This document shows, in pieces, positions 29,317 to 37,846 of a DNA stretch of 64,000 bases. The notes beneath the pieces were generated by a model that saw nothing but the letters and a program-made list of their open reading frames with translations, was not told the origin of the DNA and did not search any database. The translations under genes and the position numbers were made by a program. The DNA is from Ensifer sp. LC11 (GTDB lineage Bacteria > Pseudomonadota > Alphaproteobacteria > Rhizobiales > Rhizobiaceae): positions 1-64,000 of the forward strand of contig NZ_MBSO01000056.1 in the NCBI RefSeq assembly GCF_001695835.1, given 5' to 3'. Every line of letters starts with the position of its first letter. Position 1 is the first letter of the stretch.

Positions 29317-30338
29317 GCGTAGTGCACCTTCCGGTCAAGAACGCGGTACTGCAGGAACATCAGGACGACGAGGATGGCGAGAAAGACGACGGTCATCGCC
29401 GATGCGTAGCCGACGCGCAGATAGACGAAGCCTTCCTGGTAGATGGTGAAGAGCAGCACCTCCGACGCCTTGTTCGGACCGCCCTCGGTCAGGGTCTTCA
29501 CCGTCTCGAACACCTTCACCGAATTGATGATGCTGATGGTGGCAACGAAGAGCGTCGTCGGCCCGAGCATCGGCCAGGTCACCAGCCGGAAACGATCGAA
29601 CCAGGATTTGGCGCCATCGACCTCCGCCGCGGCATAGAGCTCTCGCGGAATGGCGGTAAGGCCGGCGAGAAACAGCACCATGTTGAAGCCGACGGATTGC
29701 CAGATGCCGATGATCGACAGGCCGTAAAGCACGGTTCCGGAGGCGCCGAGCCAGTTGGGGCCGGCAATGCCGAAGAGCGCCAGGAAGGTGTTGATCGGGC
29801 CGATCGTTGGGTGGAACAGGAACTGCCACACCGTCGCCATGGCGACCAGCAGCGAGGCAACCGGCAGGAAATAGACCGTGCGGAAGAAGGCCCTGCCCTT
29901 GGTTTCCGCCTCGATCAGCATGGCGATCGCCAGCGCCAGTACGATCGAGACCGGCGTGACGATCACTGTGTAGACCGCAGTGTTCCAGAGCGAGCGGCGG
30001 AATGTGCGATCACCCAGAAGTTCGGCGTAATTCTCGAAGCCGACGAAGCGCCAGTTGCTGTAGCCGAGCTCGAAATCGGTGAAACCGAGCACGATCACAG
30101 CGGCTGTTGGCAAGAGGATGAAGAGGAAAAGCAGCGTGATCGCCGGCAGCGCTAGCAGCCAGGCGATGCGGGCTTCGCGGCGATCGGGGAGGTTGGCAGC
30201 GTCGATCGCGTGGGAGCGAAGGTGCCGCGCCGGCTGGGCAGCGTGAGCGCTTTTGTCGTGCTCGGCGGGGCAGAGGGGGGTAGTCTCGACACCCGCCGCC
30301 CCAACCGCCGCCTCTCGATCGGAACCCGCCTTAGCCAT
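29313..30338 (-). CDS. ABC transporter permease, UgpA/MalF type
   Basis: The product is 341 residues. An N-terminal cytoplasmic extension of about 55 residues is longer than in most UgpA proteins and has no recognisable domain. The first membrane helix is about 57-80 (IAWLLALPAITLLFLFILLPTAAVIVLGF). The EAA loop is ELYAAAEVDGAKSWFDRFRLVTWPML. I chose the ATG at 30338, preceded by GGAGAAGATCC, which overlaps the ATPase stop by 8 bases. No later methionine would preserve the first helix. It pairs with the UgpE-type permease. Confidence 0.86.
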   Translation of the reverse strand: MAKAGSDREAAVGAAGVETTPLCPAEHDKSAHAAQPARHLRSHAIDAANLPDRREARIAWLLALPAITLLFLFILLPTAAVIVLGFTDFELGYSNWRFVGFENYAELLGDRTFRRSLWNTAVYTVIVTPVSIVLALAIAMLIEAETKGRAFFRTVYFLPVASLLVAMATVWQFLFHPTIGPINTFLALFGIAGPNWLGASGTVLYGLSIIGIWQSVGFNMVLFLAGLTAIPRELYAAAEVDGAKSWFDRFRLVTWPMLGPTTLFVATISIINSVKVFETVKTLTEGGPNKASEVLLFTIYQEGFVYLRVGYASAMTVVFLAILVVLMFLQYRVLDRKVHYA

Positions 30339-31497
30339 GGATCTTCTCCAGCGTCGTCGCGATAGCGACCGGCTCTGCCTGCAGCCGAGCACCCTCGCTG
30401 TCGAACAGCATCACCCGCTCGGCCATGAACTCGACATCAACCGGCTGACCGATCGCGAGGGCCGCGGCCTCGGCCGGCGCCGCCTTGGCGGTGATAACCT
30501 CGCCGATCGCATCGAGGCGAGCATGGACGATGACTTCAGAGCCGAGGAACTCCATGCGCTCGACCCGCGCCGTCAGCCGACCGGCACCTGCCGCATGGAA
30601 ACGCACGAATTCCGGGCGGATCGCGAGCTTCACCGGCGCATCCGGCGCCTGCCCGCGCTTTGCCAGCAGGACCAGATCGCCGAAGCGCACGATACCGGCG
30701 GCATCGGTGCGGGTCTCAAGCACGTTGATCTTCGGCTGGCCGAGGAAGCGTGCGACCTCGATATGGGCGGGGTTGTCGTAGATTTCCTTTGGCGTCGCCA
30801 GTTGCAACAGGCTTCCGCCGATCATCACGGCGACCCGGTCGGCCATCGACAGTGCTTCCGACTGATCATGGGTGACATAGAGCGTCGGCACGCCGGCGCG
30901 GCGGTGCAGATCGACGATCTCGCCGCGCGCATGGACGCGCAGGTTGGCGTCGAGATTGGAGAGCGGCTCGTCCATCAGGAAGACGGCCGGCCGGCGCACC
31001 ATCGCACGGGCGAGCGCCACGCGCTGACGCTGGCCGCCGGACATCTGCCCGGGCTTGCGGTCGAGCAGATGGTCGATCTTCAGCGCCAGCGCCATTTCCT
31101 TGACCTGACGCTGGATATCGGTGCGGATCTGCTTCTGCCCCGGCAGGACGTTGCCGACGAACGGCAGGCGTTGCGCCGCCGTCAGGCGTCGCATGGCGAG
31201 CGGCACGGCAATGTTCTGGCCCGCGGTCAGATGCGGATAGAGGGCATAGGACTGAAACACCATCGCGACATTGCGATCGGCCGCGGCCATGCGCGCGACG
31301 CTGCGTCCGCCGATGACGATCTCGCCGGTATCACCGTGGTCGAGGCCGGCCACGATGCGCAGAAGCGTGCTCTTGCCGCAGCCGGAGGGGCCGACGAGGG
31401 CGATGAATTCGCCGGCCTCGGCTTCCAGGCTGACGCCCTTGAGGATGGCGTTGCCGGCGTAGGATTTGGTGATGCCGCGAAGCGAAAGCACGCTCAT
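30331..31497 (-). CDS. ABC transporter ATP-binding protein, UgpC/MalK type
   Basis: The product is 388 residues. Walker A is GPSGCGKST (about 35-43), the signature is [16 protein letters not shown] and Walker B is VFLMDEPLSNLDANLR. A C-terminal TOBE/OB regulatory part spans about 240-388. Its ATG overlaps the phosphodiesterase stop (ATGA). MalK/UgpC-type ATPases serve sugar and glycerol-phosphate importers. All catalytic motifs are intact. Confidence 0.9.
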   Translation of the reverse strand: MSVLSLRGITKSYAGNAILKGVSLEAEAGEFIALVGPSGCGKSTLLRIVAGLDHGDTGEIVIGGRSVARMAAADRNVAMVFQSYALYPHLTAGQNIAVPLAMRRLTAAQRLPFVGNVLPGQKQIRTDIQRQVKEMALALKIDHLLDRKPGQMSGGQRQRVALARAMVRRPAVFLMDEPLSNLDANLRVHARGEIVDLHRRAGVPTLYVTHDQSEALSMADRVAVMIGGSLLQLATPKEIYDNPAHIEVARFLGQPKINVLETRTDAAGIVRFGDLVLLAKRGQAPDAPVKLAIRPEFVRFHAAGAGRLTARVERMEFLGSEVIVHARLDAIGEVITAKAAPAEAAALAIGQPVDVEFMAERVMLFDSEGARLQAEPVAIATTLEKIHG

Positions 31498-32336
31498 TGT
31501 GCAGCCTCCACGCGGATCTTCTTCTTCGCCGCCTGCGGGTAGACCTCTTCGACGATCGGATCGAGCACGTGGCTCGTCAGCCCCGGCACCGCGACGATCT
31601 CGCTCGCGACGTCGGCATCGGTGAACCTGTGCACGACGGCGCCGACCAGCCGCTCGCCCGGCATCGGCCGTTCCAAGGTGTCGATGATGAAGGAGGTCGG
31701 CGGCGCCCAGATCAGCGACGTTCCGGCATGTTCACCCGTCCAGGCCCAATGCAGGTGGCCGCTCGCATGCAGCGCCACATCGGAAGCCGCAAACAGATCA
31801 AAGAGACGCTGGCGCTGGCGGGGACGGATGCCCCAGTAACCGGTGTCGCCTTCCTCGGGCGCATCGACGAAAAGCGGCTTGTGGGCGAAGATTGCCACCC
31901 TGCGCCCATCGCGGTTCTGCAACTGCTCTTCCAGCCAGGCAAACTGCTTTTCCTCTTCCTCGTCCTCGAAGCCGAAAAGCAGGCTGTTGAGGCCGACCAG
32001 ACGCCAGTCGCCGTGGTCGGAGACCCAGTAGTCCGGGCCGGCAAGGCCGCGCCAGCGGGCAAGGCGTTCCGGATCGACCGGCTGGTGCGAACCGGGCAGA
32101 TGACCGACATCATGATTGCCGGGAACAATCAGCACGGGCATCGACAGTTGCCCGATCTGGTCAAGCGAGAAGGTGATGTCGGCTTCATCGTCGGCACCAT
32201 CGATCGTGACGTCGCCGGTGTGGATGACGAGGTCCGGTGCCACGGCCTCGATCCAGACGCGCAGCGGCTCCCAATTGTTGTTGAAGTGGCTCTTGGAGGG
32301 GCTGAGATGAGTGTCGCTGATCTGGACGATCTTCAT
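31494..32336 (-). CDS. Calcineurin-like metallophosphoesterase (class III phosphodiesterase, GpdQ/CpdA-like)
   Basis: The product is 280 residues. All five metal-binding motifs are present in order: DTHLS (7-11), HTGDVTIDG, PGNHDVGH, FAHKPLF and SGHLHW. The layout fits phosphodiesterases such as GpdQ (glycerophosphodiesters) and CpdA (cyclic AMP). There is no signal peptide, so it is probably cytoplasmic. I chose the ATG at 32336 with GGAGG upstream; the frame is open to 32375. As the first gene of the Ugp-like operon, it probably hydrolyses an imported phosphodiester and releases phosphate or a sugar-alcohol phosphate. The substrate is inferred. Confidence 0.82.
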   Translation of the reverse strand: MKIVQISDTHLSPSKSHFNNNWEPLRVWIEAVAPDLVIHTGDVTIDGADDEADITFSLDQIGQLSMPVLIVPGNHDVGHLPGSHQPVDPERLARWRGLAGPDYWVSDHGDWRLVGLNSLLFGFEDEEEEKQFAWLEEQLQNRDGRRVAIFAHKPLFVDAPEEGDTGYWGIRPRQRQRLFDLFAASDVALHASGHLHWAWTGEHAGTSLIWAPPTSFIIDTLERPMPGERLVGAVVHRFTDADVASEIVAVPGLTSHVLDPIVEEVYPQAAKKKIRVEAAQ

Positions 32337-32756
32337 GGAAACGGGCCTCCGGCAATGGCTAACGGGCGTGCTCATCGGAGGGATTTGTCTCCCCTCCGCT
32401 GCGGTTGCCGCAGTCTTTAGGGAGTTGCCATGTCAGTTTGGTAACAGCCGTTCTCAGCTGATTTTCAGTTTCTCCATGAAAGTTTCACCTTCAGGAAAAA
32501 CGGTTGTCGCAAAATCTGTCCGAGCCTCAGCCGGCGGAGGTCAGGTCGCCTTTGCGCTCAAAATCTCATACTATTGTATACGATAATTTGCGCATATTGA
32601 CGACAAAAAGCTCAATTCATGAGCAGTCGCTCTAAAATGCGAACGGCCGCAGTTCGTCGTCGCAACGGACATTCTCACGCAAAACCATAGCCTTAAGGCA
32701 CGACGATCGAGATTGGCACGATTGATGCTTCTTGTCTGTTGCAAGGAGAAAACCTC
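32337..32756. other. 420-base divergent promoter region
   Basis: The region separates the phosphodiesterase operon (minus) from the Pot-like operon (plus). It is less GC-rich than the genes, especially 32560-32640. It contains the near-palindrome listed at 32572-32585 and ends with the AAGGAGAA Shine-Dalgarno at 32743. I found no gene in it. Short open frames here look random. Confidence 0.45.
32572..32585. promoter_or_regulatory. Near-perfect palindrome, candidate GntR-type operator
   Basis: TATTGTATACGATA is symmetric around GTATAC with one mismatched pair. FadR/FCD-type GntR regulators often bind TNGTNNNACNA-like sites such as TTGTATACAA. No GntR gene is in the window, so the regulator would lie elsewhere. 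The site could serve either divergent operon. Confidence 0.35.
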
Positions 32757-33845
32757 ATGTCGAAAGCCGCAGAGATCGATATCGTTTCCGTTTCCAAGAT
32801 TTACGGCTCGACCACGGCTGTACAGTCCATCAGTCTCAAGATCCCCGCCGGCAGCTATTGCTGCTTTCTCGGTCCTTCCGGCTGCGGCAAGACCTCGACG
32901 CTACGCATGATCGCCGGCCATGAGAGCATCTCGTCCGGCGATCTGCGCCTCGGCAATGTCGTCGTCACCGATTTTCCGCCGGCCAGGCGCAACACGGCGA
33001 TGATGTTCCAGTCCTATGCGCTGTTCCCCCATCTCGACCTCGTCGACAACGTCGCCTTCAGCCTGAAGATGAAGGGTGTCGATCGTGATGCCCGCCGCGC
33101 CAAGGCGCTCGACATGCTGAAGCTGATGCAGATGGAGGCCTATGGCTCCAGGCGTCCGGCCCAGCTTTCGGGCGGCCAGCAACAGCGTGTGGCCCTCGCC
33201 CGCGCCCTCATCACCGAGCCGGAAGCGCTGCTGCTTGACGAACCGTTGTCGGCACTCGACCCGTTCCTGAAGATCCGCATGCGGGCGGAACTGAAAAAAC
33301 TGCAGAAGACGCTCGGCATCACCTTCGTCCACGTCACCCACAGCCAGGAAGAGGCGATGGCGCTCGCCGATCTGATCGTGGTGATGAACAACGGCAAGAT
33401 CGAGCAGGCGGCAGCGCCGCGCACCGTGTTCGAGCGGCCGGCGACCGCTTTCGTTGCACGCTTCATGGGTGACCACAATGTGCTTTCGGGGAAAGTCCGG
33501 ACGATCACCGACAACTTGATCGAAATGGAGACGACCGAGGGGCAAGTCTTCTCGGTGCGCGACATCGCCCAGGAATTCGGCAAGCCAATCGACATCGGCA
33601 TCCGCACTGATCGCGTGCGGCTCGATCCGCCGAGCGAGAAGGGCCTCGGGTTCCAGGCGGTGGTCTCCAACATCGAATATCGCGGCGCTTCGGTGTGGCT
33701 CACTGCCATTGGCGCCGGCAGCGACGACTTCACGGTGATCCTCAGCGACGCCGATTACTTCAGGAAACCCGTCACTGTCGGCGACGTGGTCTCCCTGAGC
33801 TGGACCCTGGAGGACGTCGTCCCCCTCGGCCGCCTTTCCGCATGA
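32757..33845 (+). CDS. Spermidine/putrescine-type ABC transporter ATP-binding protein (PotA family)
   Basis: The product is 362 residues. Walker A is [10 protein letters not shown] (about 38-47), the signature [16 protein letters not shown], and Walker [14 protein letters not shown]-terminal TOBE domain begins near residue 280. The ATG at 32757 follows AAGGAGAA. PotA-type ATPases serve importers of polyamines, amino-acid derivatives and other small cations. The downstream hydantoin racemase argues for a ureido or hydantoin-type substrate. It is the first gene of a five-gene operon. Confidence 0.88.
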   Translation: MSKAAEIDIVSVSKIYGSTTAVQSISLKIPAGSYCCFLGPSGCGKTSTLRMIAGHESISSGDLRLGNVVVTDFPPARRNTAMMFQSYALFPHLDLVDNVAFSLKMKGVDRDARRAKALDMLKLMQMEAYGSRRPAQLSGGQQQRVALARALITEPEALLLDEPLSALDPFLKIRMRAELKKLQKTLGITFVHVTHSQEEAMALADLIVVMNNGKIEQAAAPRTVFERPATAFVARFMGDHNVLSGKVRTITDNLIEMETTEGQVFSVRDIAQEFGKPIDIGIRTDRVRLDPPSEKGLGFQAVVSNIEYRGASVWLTAIGAGSDDFTVILSDADYFRKPVTVGDVVSLSWTLEDVVPLGRLSA

Positions 33846-33878
33846 GCTACCAACCATCAAAAAGAAGGGGAACTGCAC

Positions 33879-35177
33879 ATGACGACTGAAACCAAGACTG
33901 AAACGCCTGGCGTCGGCCTGACCCGGCGCTCACTTCTGAAAACCGGCGCTGCCGCCGTCGGCGCGATCGCCGGATCGGGCGCCATCACCGGCTTCCCGAC
34001 GATCTGGGCCCAGAACCCGATCACGCTGCGCCAGTTCGGCACCGGCGTTTCCAACATCAATGCGATCGCCGAGAAGTGCAAACAGGACCTCGGCATCACG
34101 CTCGAAATGACGGCGACCGATTCCGATGCCGCAGCCCAACGCGCGGTGACCCAGCCCGATTCCTACGACATCGCCGACATCGAATACTGGATCGCCAAGA
34201 AGGTCTTTCCAGCCGGCGTGATGCAGCCGATGGATGTGAAGAAGATCAAGTACTTCGACAAGATCGTGCCGCTGTTCATCGACGGCAAGCTCAAGCCCGA
34301 AAGCGTCGTTGCGCAAGGCACGGCACCGCACACCGTCGGCTTCGTCGAGGCGCCGGGCGCCAAGACCTTCGCCAAGTCGCCGACCGACTGGATGACGCTG
34401 ATCCCGACGATCTACAATGCCGACACGCTCGGTATCCGTCCCGATCTCGTCGGCCGTGAGATCTCGACCTGGGCCGACATCATGGACCCGGCCTTCAAGG
34501 GCAAGACCGCGATCCTCAACATTCCCTCGATCGGCATCATGGATGCTGCCATGATCATGGAGGCCCTTGGCAACATCAAATATGCCGACAAGGGCAACAT
34601 GACCACGGAAGAGATCGATAAGACGATCGACTTCCTTATCAAGGCCAAGCAGGACGGCCAGTTCCGTGCCTTCTGGAAATCCTTCGACGAGAGCGTCAAC
34701 CTGATGGCTTCGGGCGAAGTCGTCATCCAGTCCATGTGGTCACCCGCCGTCGCCGCTGTGCGCTCGAAGGGCATCGCCTGCAAGTACCAGCCGCTGAAGG
34801 AAGGCTATCGCGCCTGGGGCGGCGGCCTTGGCCTTGCCGCCCACCTTCAGGGCGCCCAGCTCGACGCGGCTTACGAATACATCAACTGGTACCTGTCCGG
34901 CTGGGTCGGCGCCTATCTCAACCGCCAGGGCTACTACTCCGCCGCCATGGAGACCGCCAAGGGCTTCATGTCCGAGGACGAGTGGGGCTTCTGGGTGGAA
35001 GGCAAGCCCGCCCAAGGCGACATCCTCTCACCGGAAGGAAAGGTCATGGAGAAAGCGGGCGCGGTGCGCGACGGCGGCTCATTCGAAGAGCGCATGGGCA
35101 AGGTCGCCTGCTGGAACTCGGTCATGGACGAGGACCGCTACATGATCAAGCGCTGGAACGAGTTCATCGCGGCGTAA
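33879..35177 (+). CDS. Spermidine/putrescine-type ABC transporter solute-binding protein, Tat-exported (PotD family)
   Basis: The product is 432 residues. The N-terminus has a twin-arginine signal (LTRRSLLKTGAAAVGAIAG), so it is probably exported folded. The mature part is PotD-like in layout (YDIADIEYWIAKKVFPAGVMQPMD, then DVVG-type segments later) but longer than E. coli PotD. No classical polyamine aspartate set could be verified by eye. It binds the ligand for the two following permeases. A RIME-type element lies between it and the first permease gene. Confidence 0.83.
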   Translation: MTTETKTETPGVGLTRRSLLKTGAAAVGAIAGSGAITGFPTIWAQNPITLRQFGTGVSNINAIAEKCKQDLGITLEMTATDSDAAAQRAVTQPDSYDIADIEYWIAKKVFPAGVMQPMDVKKIKYFDKIVPLFIDGKLKPESVVAQGTAPHTVGFVEAPGAKTFAKSPTDWMTLIPTIYNADTLGIRPDLVGREISTWADIMDPAFKGKTAILNIPSIGIMDAAMIMEALGNIKYADKGNMTTEEIDKTIDFLIKAKQDGQFRAFWKSFDESVNLMASGEVVIQSMWSPAVAAVRSKGIACKYQPLKEGYRAWGGGLGLAAHLQGAQLDAAYEYINWYLSGWVGAYLNRQGYYSAAMETAKGFMSEDEWGFWVEGKPAQGDILSPEGKVMEKAGAVRDGGSFEERMGKVACWNSVMDEDRYMIKRWNEFIAA

Positions 35178-35191
35178 TCGCCCGTGGGGAT

Positions 35192-35330
35192 TGCCCCTCA
35201 CCCTAGCCCTCTCCCCGCAAGCGGGGAGAGGGGACGCGTCCCACTAGCCGGCCAAGAGCACGTAAAACGACGCGGCAGATCCCTTCTCCCCGCCTGCGGG
35301 GAGAAGGTGCCGGCAGGCGGATGAGGGGCA
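35192..35330. repeat. RIME-type intergenic mosaic element, copy 1
   Basis: The element is 139 bases with perfect 9-base ends TGCCCCTCA and TGAGGGGCA. Inside are two large palindromes: CTCTCCCCGC-aa-GCGGGGAGAG near 35209-35230 and CTTCTCCCCGC-ct-GCGGGGAGAAG near 35283-35306. The shared tail GTGCCGGCAGGCGGATGAGG also occurs in copy 2 at 45.6 kb. I recognise it as the rhizobial RIME class. It sits inside an operon, between the binding-protein and permease genes. Confidence 0.85.
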
Positions 35331-35365
35331 GATCCAGCGCCCAGGAAATCAAGAGAGGAACGACG

Positions 35366-36280
35366 ATGGCGACACTTGCGACTTCGCAGTCAGGGGAGAT
35401 CGGAACGGAGAAGGCGCCACGCCGCCTGGTCGTTCCGCGCGCCCTTGCCTCCTACCTCCAGGCTCTGCCTCTCACGCTAATCCTCGGCTTCTTCTTCGCT
35501 CTGCCGATCCTGACGATCATCGTCGTCAGTTTCTGGGACTATGATTTTGCCGGGCTTTATCCGGATTTCCTGACAATGAACTACGCCGATACGCTCGGCT
35601 CCTGGGTCACCTGGAAGACCTATCTCAACACCCTGAAATTCACCATCCTCGTCTGGGCGCTGACGCTTTTGATCGGCTTCTGGGTTGCCTATTTCCTCGC
35701 CTTCCATGTCCGCACCACCACGATGCAGATGGTACTCTTTCTCATCTGCACGGTACCGTTCCTGACCTCGAACATCATTCGCATGATCTCGTGGATCCCG
35801 GTGCTCGGCCGCAACGGCTTGGTCAATTCGACCCTGATCGAACTCGGCCTCGTCCCGAAGCCGATCGAATGGCTGCTCTATTCCGACTTTGCCGTCGTGC
35901 TCGCCATGGTCCATCTCAACACGCTGTTCATGGTTACGCCGATCTTCAACACGCTGATGCGCATCGACCGGTCGCTGATCGAGGCGGCGCACGATTGCGG
36001 CGCTTCCGGCCGGCAGATCCTCTGGAACGTCATCCTGCCGCTTGCCAAGCCCGGCATAGCGATCGGTTCGATTTTCGTCGTCACGCTGGTCATGGCGGAT
36101 TTTTCGACGGTGCAGGTCATGTCGGGCGGCCAGAGCGCTTCCGTGGCGCTGATGATGAAGAACCAGATGTCGCTGCTGCAATATCCGGCCGCGGCCGCCA
36201 ATGCGGTGGTGCTTTTGATCGTCGTGCTTTTGATGGTCGCGGCGATCCTCCGCGTCGTCGACATCCGCAAGGAGCTTTGA
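35366..36280 (+). CDS. Spermidine/putrescine-type ABC transporter permease (PotB family)
   Basis: The product is 304 residues with six membrane segments and a PotB-like N-terminus (LPLTLILGFFFALPILTIIVVSFWDYDF). The EAA loop is SLIEAAHDCGASGRQILWNVILPLAKPGI. I chose the ATG at 35366, preceded by AGAGAGGAA. The frame is open back to 35321, but that part is the end of the RIME. It works with the next gene as the channel. Confidence 0.88.
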   Translation: MATLATSQSGEIGTEKAPRRLVVPRALASYLQALPLTLILGFFFALPILTIIVVSFWDYDFAGLYPDFLTMNYADTLGSWVTWKTYLNTLKFTILVWALTLLIGFWVAYFLAFHVRTTTMQMVLFLICTVPFLTSNIIRMISWIPVLGRNGLVNSTLIELGLVPKPIEWLLYSDFAVVLAMVHLNTLFMVTPIFNTLMRIDRSLIEAAHDCGASGRQILWNVILPLAKPGIAIGSIFVVTLVMADFSTVQVMSGGQSASVALMMKNQMSLLQYPAAAANAVVLLIVVLLMVAAILRVVDIRKEL

Positions 36281-36281
36281 C

Positions 36282-37103
36282 ATGAGCCACGAGAAACGCG
36301 GCAAGGAATTCTACCTGCTCGCAGCCTTCTTCACCCTGTTCGTGCTCTTTCTCTACGGCCCGCTCTCGGCCGTGCTGATCCTCTCCTTCCAGGGACCGGA
36401 CGGCGGCCTGACCTTTCCGCTGAACGGTGTATCGCTGCACTGGTTCTACAATCTGTTCGAGAGGCAGGCGGTCGGGGATTTCGGCGCGTCGTTCCGTCGC
36501 TCCTTCACGCTCGGTCTGATGGTGATGGCGGTCAATGTCGTCGTGGCATTGCTCGCCGGCCTTGCCTTTCGCCGGCGCTTCCGCGGCGCGACGGCGCTCT
36601 TCTATCTTACCGTCGCAAGTCTCGTGGTGCCGTCGATCATCATCTCGCTTGGCATCGGCGTTGTCTTCCAGCAATTCGGCCTGAAGCCTGCCTGGTATTC
36701 CTCCGGTTTCGGCGCGCATCTCACCTGGACGCTGCCCTTCGGCGTGCTGATCATGTTCGCAGTCTTCAACCGGTTTTCGCCAGCCTATGAGGAGGCGGCG
36801 CGTGATCTCGGGGCGACGTCGTGGCAGACCTTTCGCCACGTCCTCCTGCCGATGATCACTCCAAGCCTGATCGGCGTCGGCCTCTTCGGCTTCACGCTCT
36901 CCTATGACGAATTCGCCCGCACGCTGATGACCTCGGGCAGCTACAACACCCTGCCGCTCGAGATTTACGGCATGACCACGAATGTGACGACACCGGTGCT
37001 CTATGCGCTCGGCACCGTCACCACCCTCTTCTCCTTCACCATTATCCTCGTCGCGCTTGCGGTCATCCTGATCCTGCGGCGCCGCCAGGCAAAGCTGAGC
37101 TAG
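36282..37103 (+). CDS. Spermidine/putrescine-type ABC transporter permease (PotC family)
   Basis: The product is 273 residues with six membrane helices. The EAA loop is AYEEAARDLGATSWQTFRHVLLPMITPSLI. The start follows the previous stop by one base, so translation is coupled. It completes the importer. The racemase start lies 5 bases after its stop. Confidence 0.88.
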   Translation: MSHEKRGKEFYLLAAFFTLFVLFLYGPLSAVLILSFQGPDGGLTFPLNGVSLHWFYNLFERQAVGDFGASFRRSFTLGLMVMAVNVVVALLAGLAFRRRFRGATALFYLTVASLVVPSIIISLGIGVVFQQFGLKPAWYSSGFGAHLTWTLPFGVLIMFAVFNRFSPAYEEAARDLGATSWQTFRHVLLPMITPSLIGVGLFGFTLSYDEFARTLMTSGSYNTLPLEIYGMTTNVTTPVLYALGTVTTLFSFTIILVALAVILILRRRQAKLS

Positions 37104-37108
37104 GCCAG

Positions 37109-37846
37109 ATGCGTATCCTCATCGTCAATCCCAACACCACCGCCTCGATGACAGCCAAGGCGGCGGCCGCCGCTCGGGCGGTCGTCGGCCCCACCACCGA
37201 AGTCCTCGCTCGCACCTCCAGGTCGGGGCCGGCCTCGATCGAGGGGCACTTTGACGGCGCCGTGGCGCTTCCCGGCCTGCTTGCCGAAATCCGCGACGGC
37301 GAAGTGGCCGGCGCCGATGCCGCGGTCATCGCCTGCTTCGACGACACCGGCCTTGAAGCCGCCCGTGCGCTCGCCCGCATTCCGGTCGTAGGGCTCTGCG
37401 AATCCGCCGTTGCGACCGCTGCCATGCTTGCGCAGCGCTTCACCGTGGTCACGACGCTCGAGCGGTCGCGCGTGCTGATCGAAAATCTCGTCCGGCACTA
37501 TGGAATGGGCAACCGGGCCAGGGTGCGCGCCGCCGACATTCCGGTGCTGGAACTGGAGGACGAGGCCTCGAACGCGCTCGCCAAACTCCGGCGCGAGATC
37601 GAGCTCGCGCTACACCAGGACGGGGCCGAGGCGATCGTGCTCGGCTGCGCCGGCATGGCCGATCTCGCCCGGGATCTGCAAGCCGATTACGGCGTGCCGG
37701 TGATCGATGGCGTCTCCGCCGCAGTCAAGCAGGCGGAAGCGCTGGTGGCGCAAGGGCTTATGACCAGCAAGCGCGGTTCCTACGCGCCACCGCTCACGAA
37801 GACCTATTCAGGCTTCATGAGCGCGCTTTCGCCGACCACGGCCTGA
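37109..37846 (+). CDS. Asp/Glu/hydantoin racemase family protein, probable hydantoin racemase
   Basis: The product is 245 residues. The N-terminal motif is ILIVNPNTTASMT. The two catalytic cysteines expected for the family are visible: C76 in VIACFDDTG and C180 in VLGCAGM, at almost the same positions as in characterised rhizobial and agrobacterial hydantoin racemases. It should interconvert D- and L-5-substituted hydantoins or a related cyclic ureide such as allantoin. The gene closes the Pot-like operon and overlaps the opposite LysR gene by 43 bases tail to tail. No hydantoinase or carbamoylase lies next to it. The only HyuA/HyuB homologue is the oxoprolinase-like gene more than 30 kb away. 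Confidence 0.83.
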   Translation: MRILIVNPNTTASMTAKAAAAARAVVGPTTEVLARTSRSGPASIEGHFDGAVALPGLLAEIRDGEVAGADAAVIACFDDTGLEAARALARIPVVGLCESAVATAAMLAQRFTVVTTLERSRVLIENLVRHYGMGNRARVRAADIPVLELEDEASNALAKLRREIELALHQDGAEAIVLGCAGMADLARDLQADYGVPVIDGVSAAVKQAEALVAQGLMTSKRGSYAPPLTKTYSGFMSALSPTTA

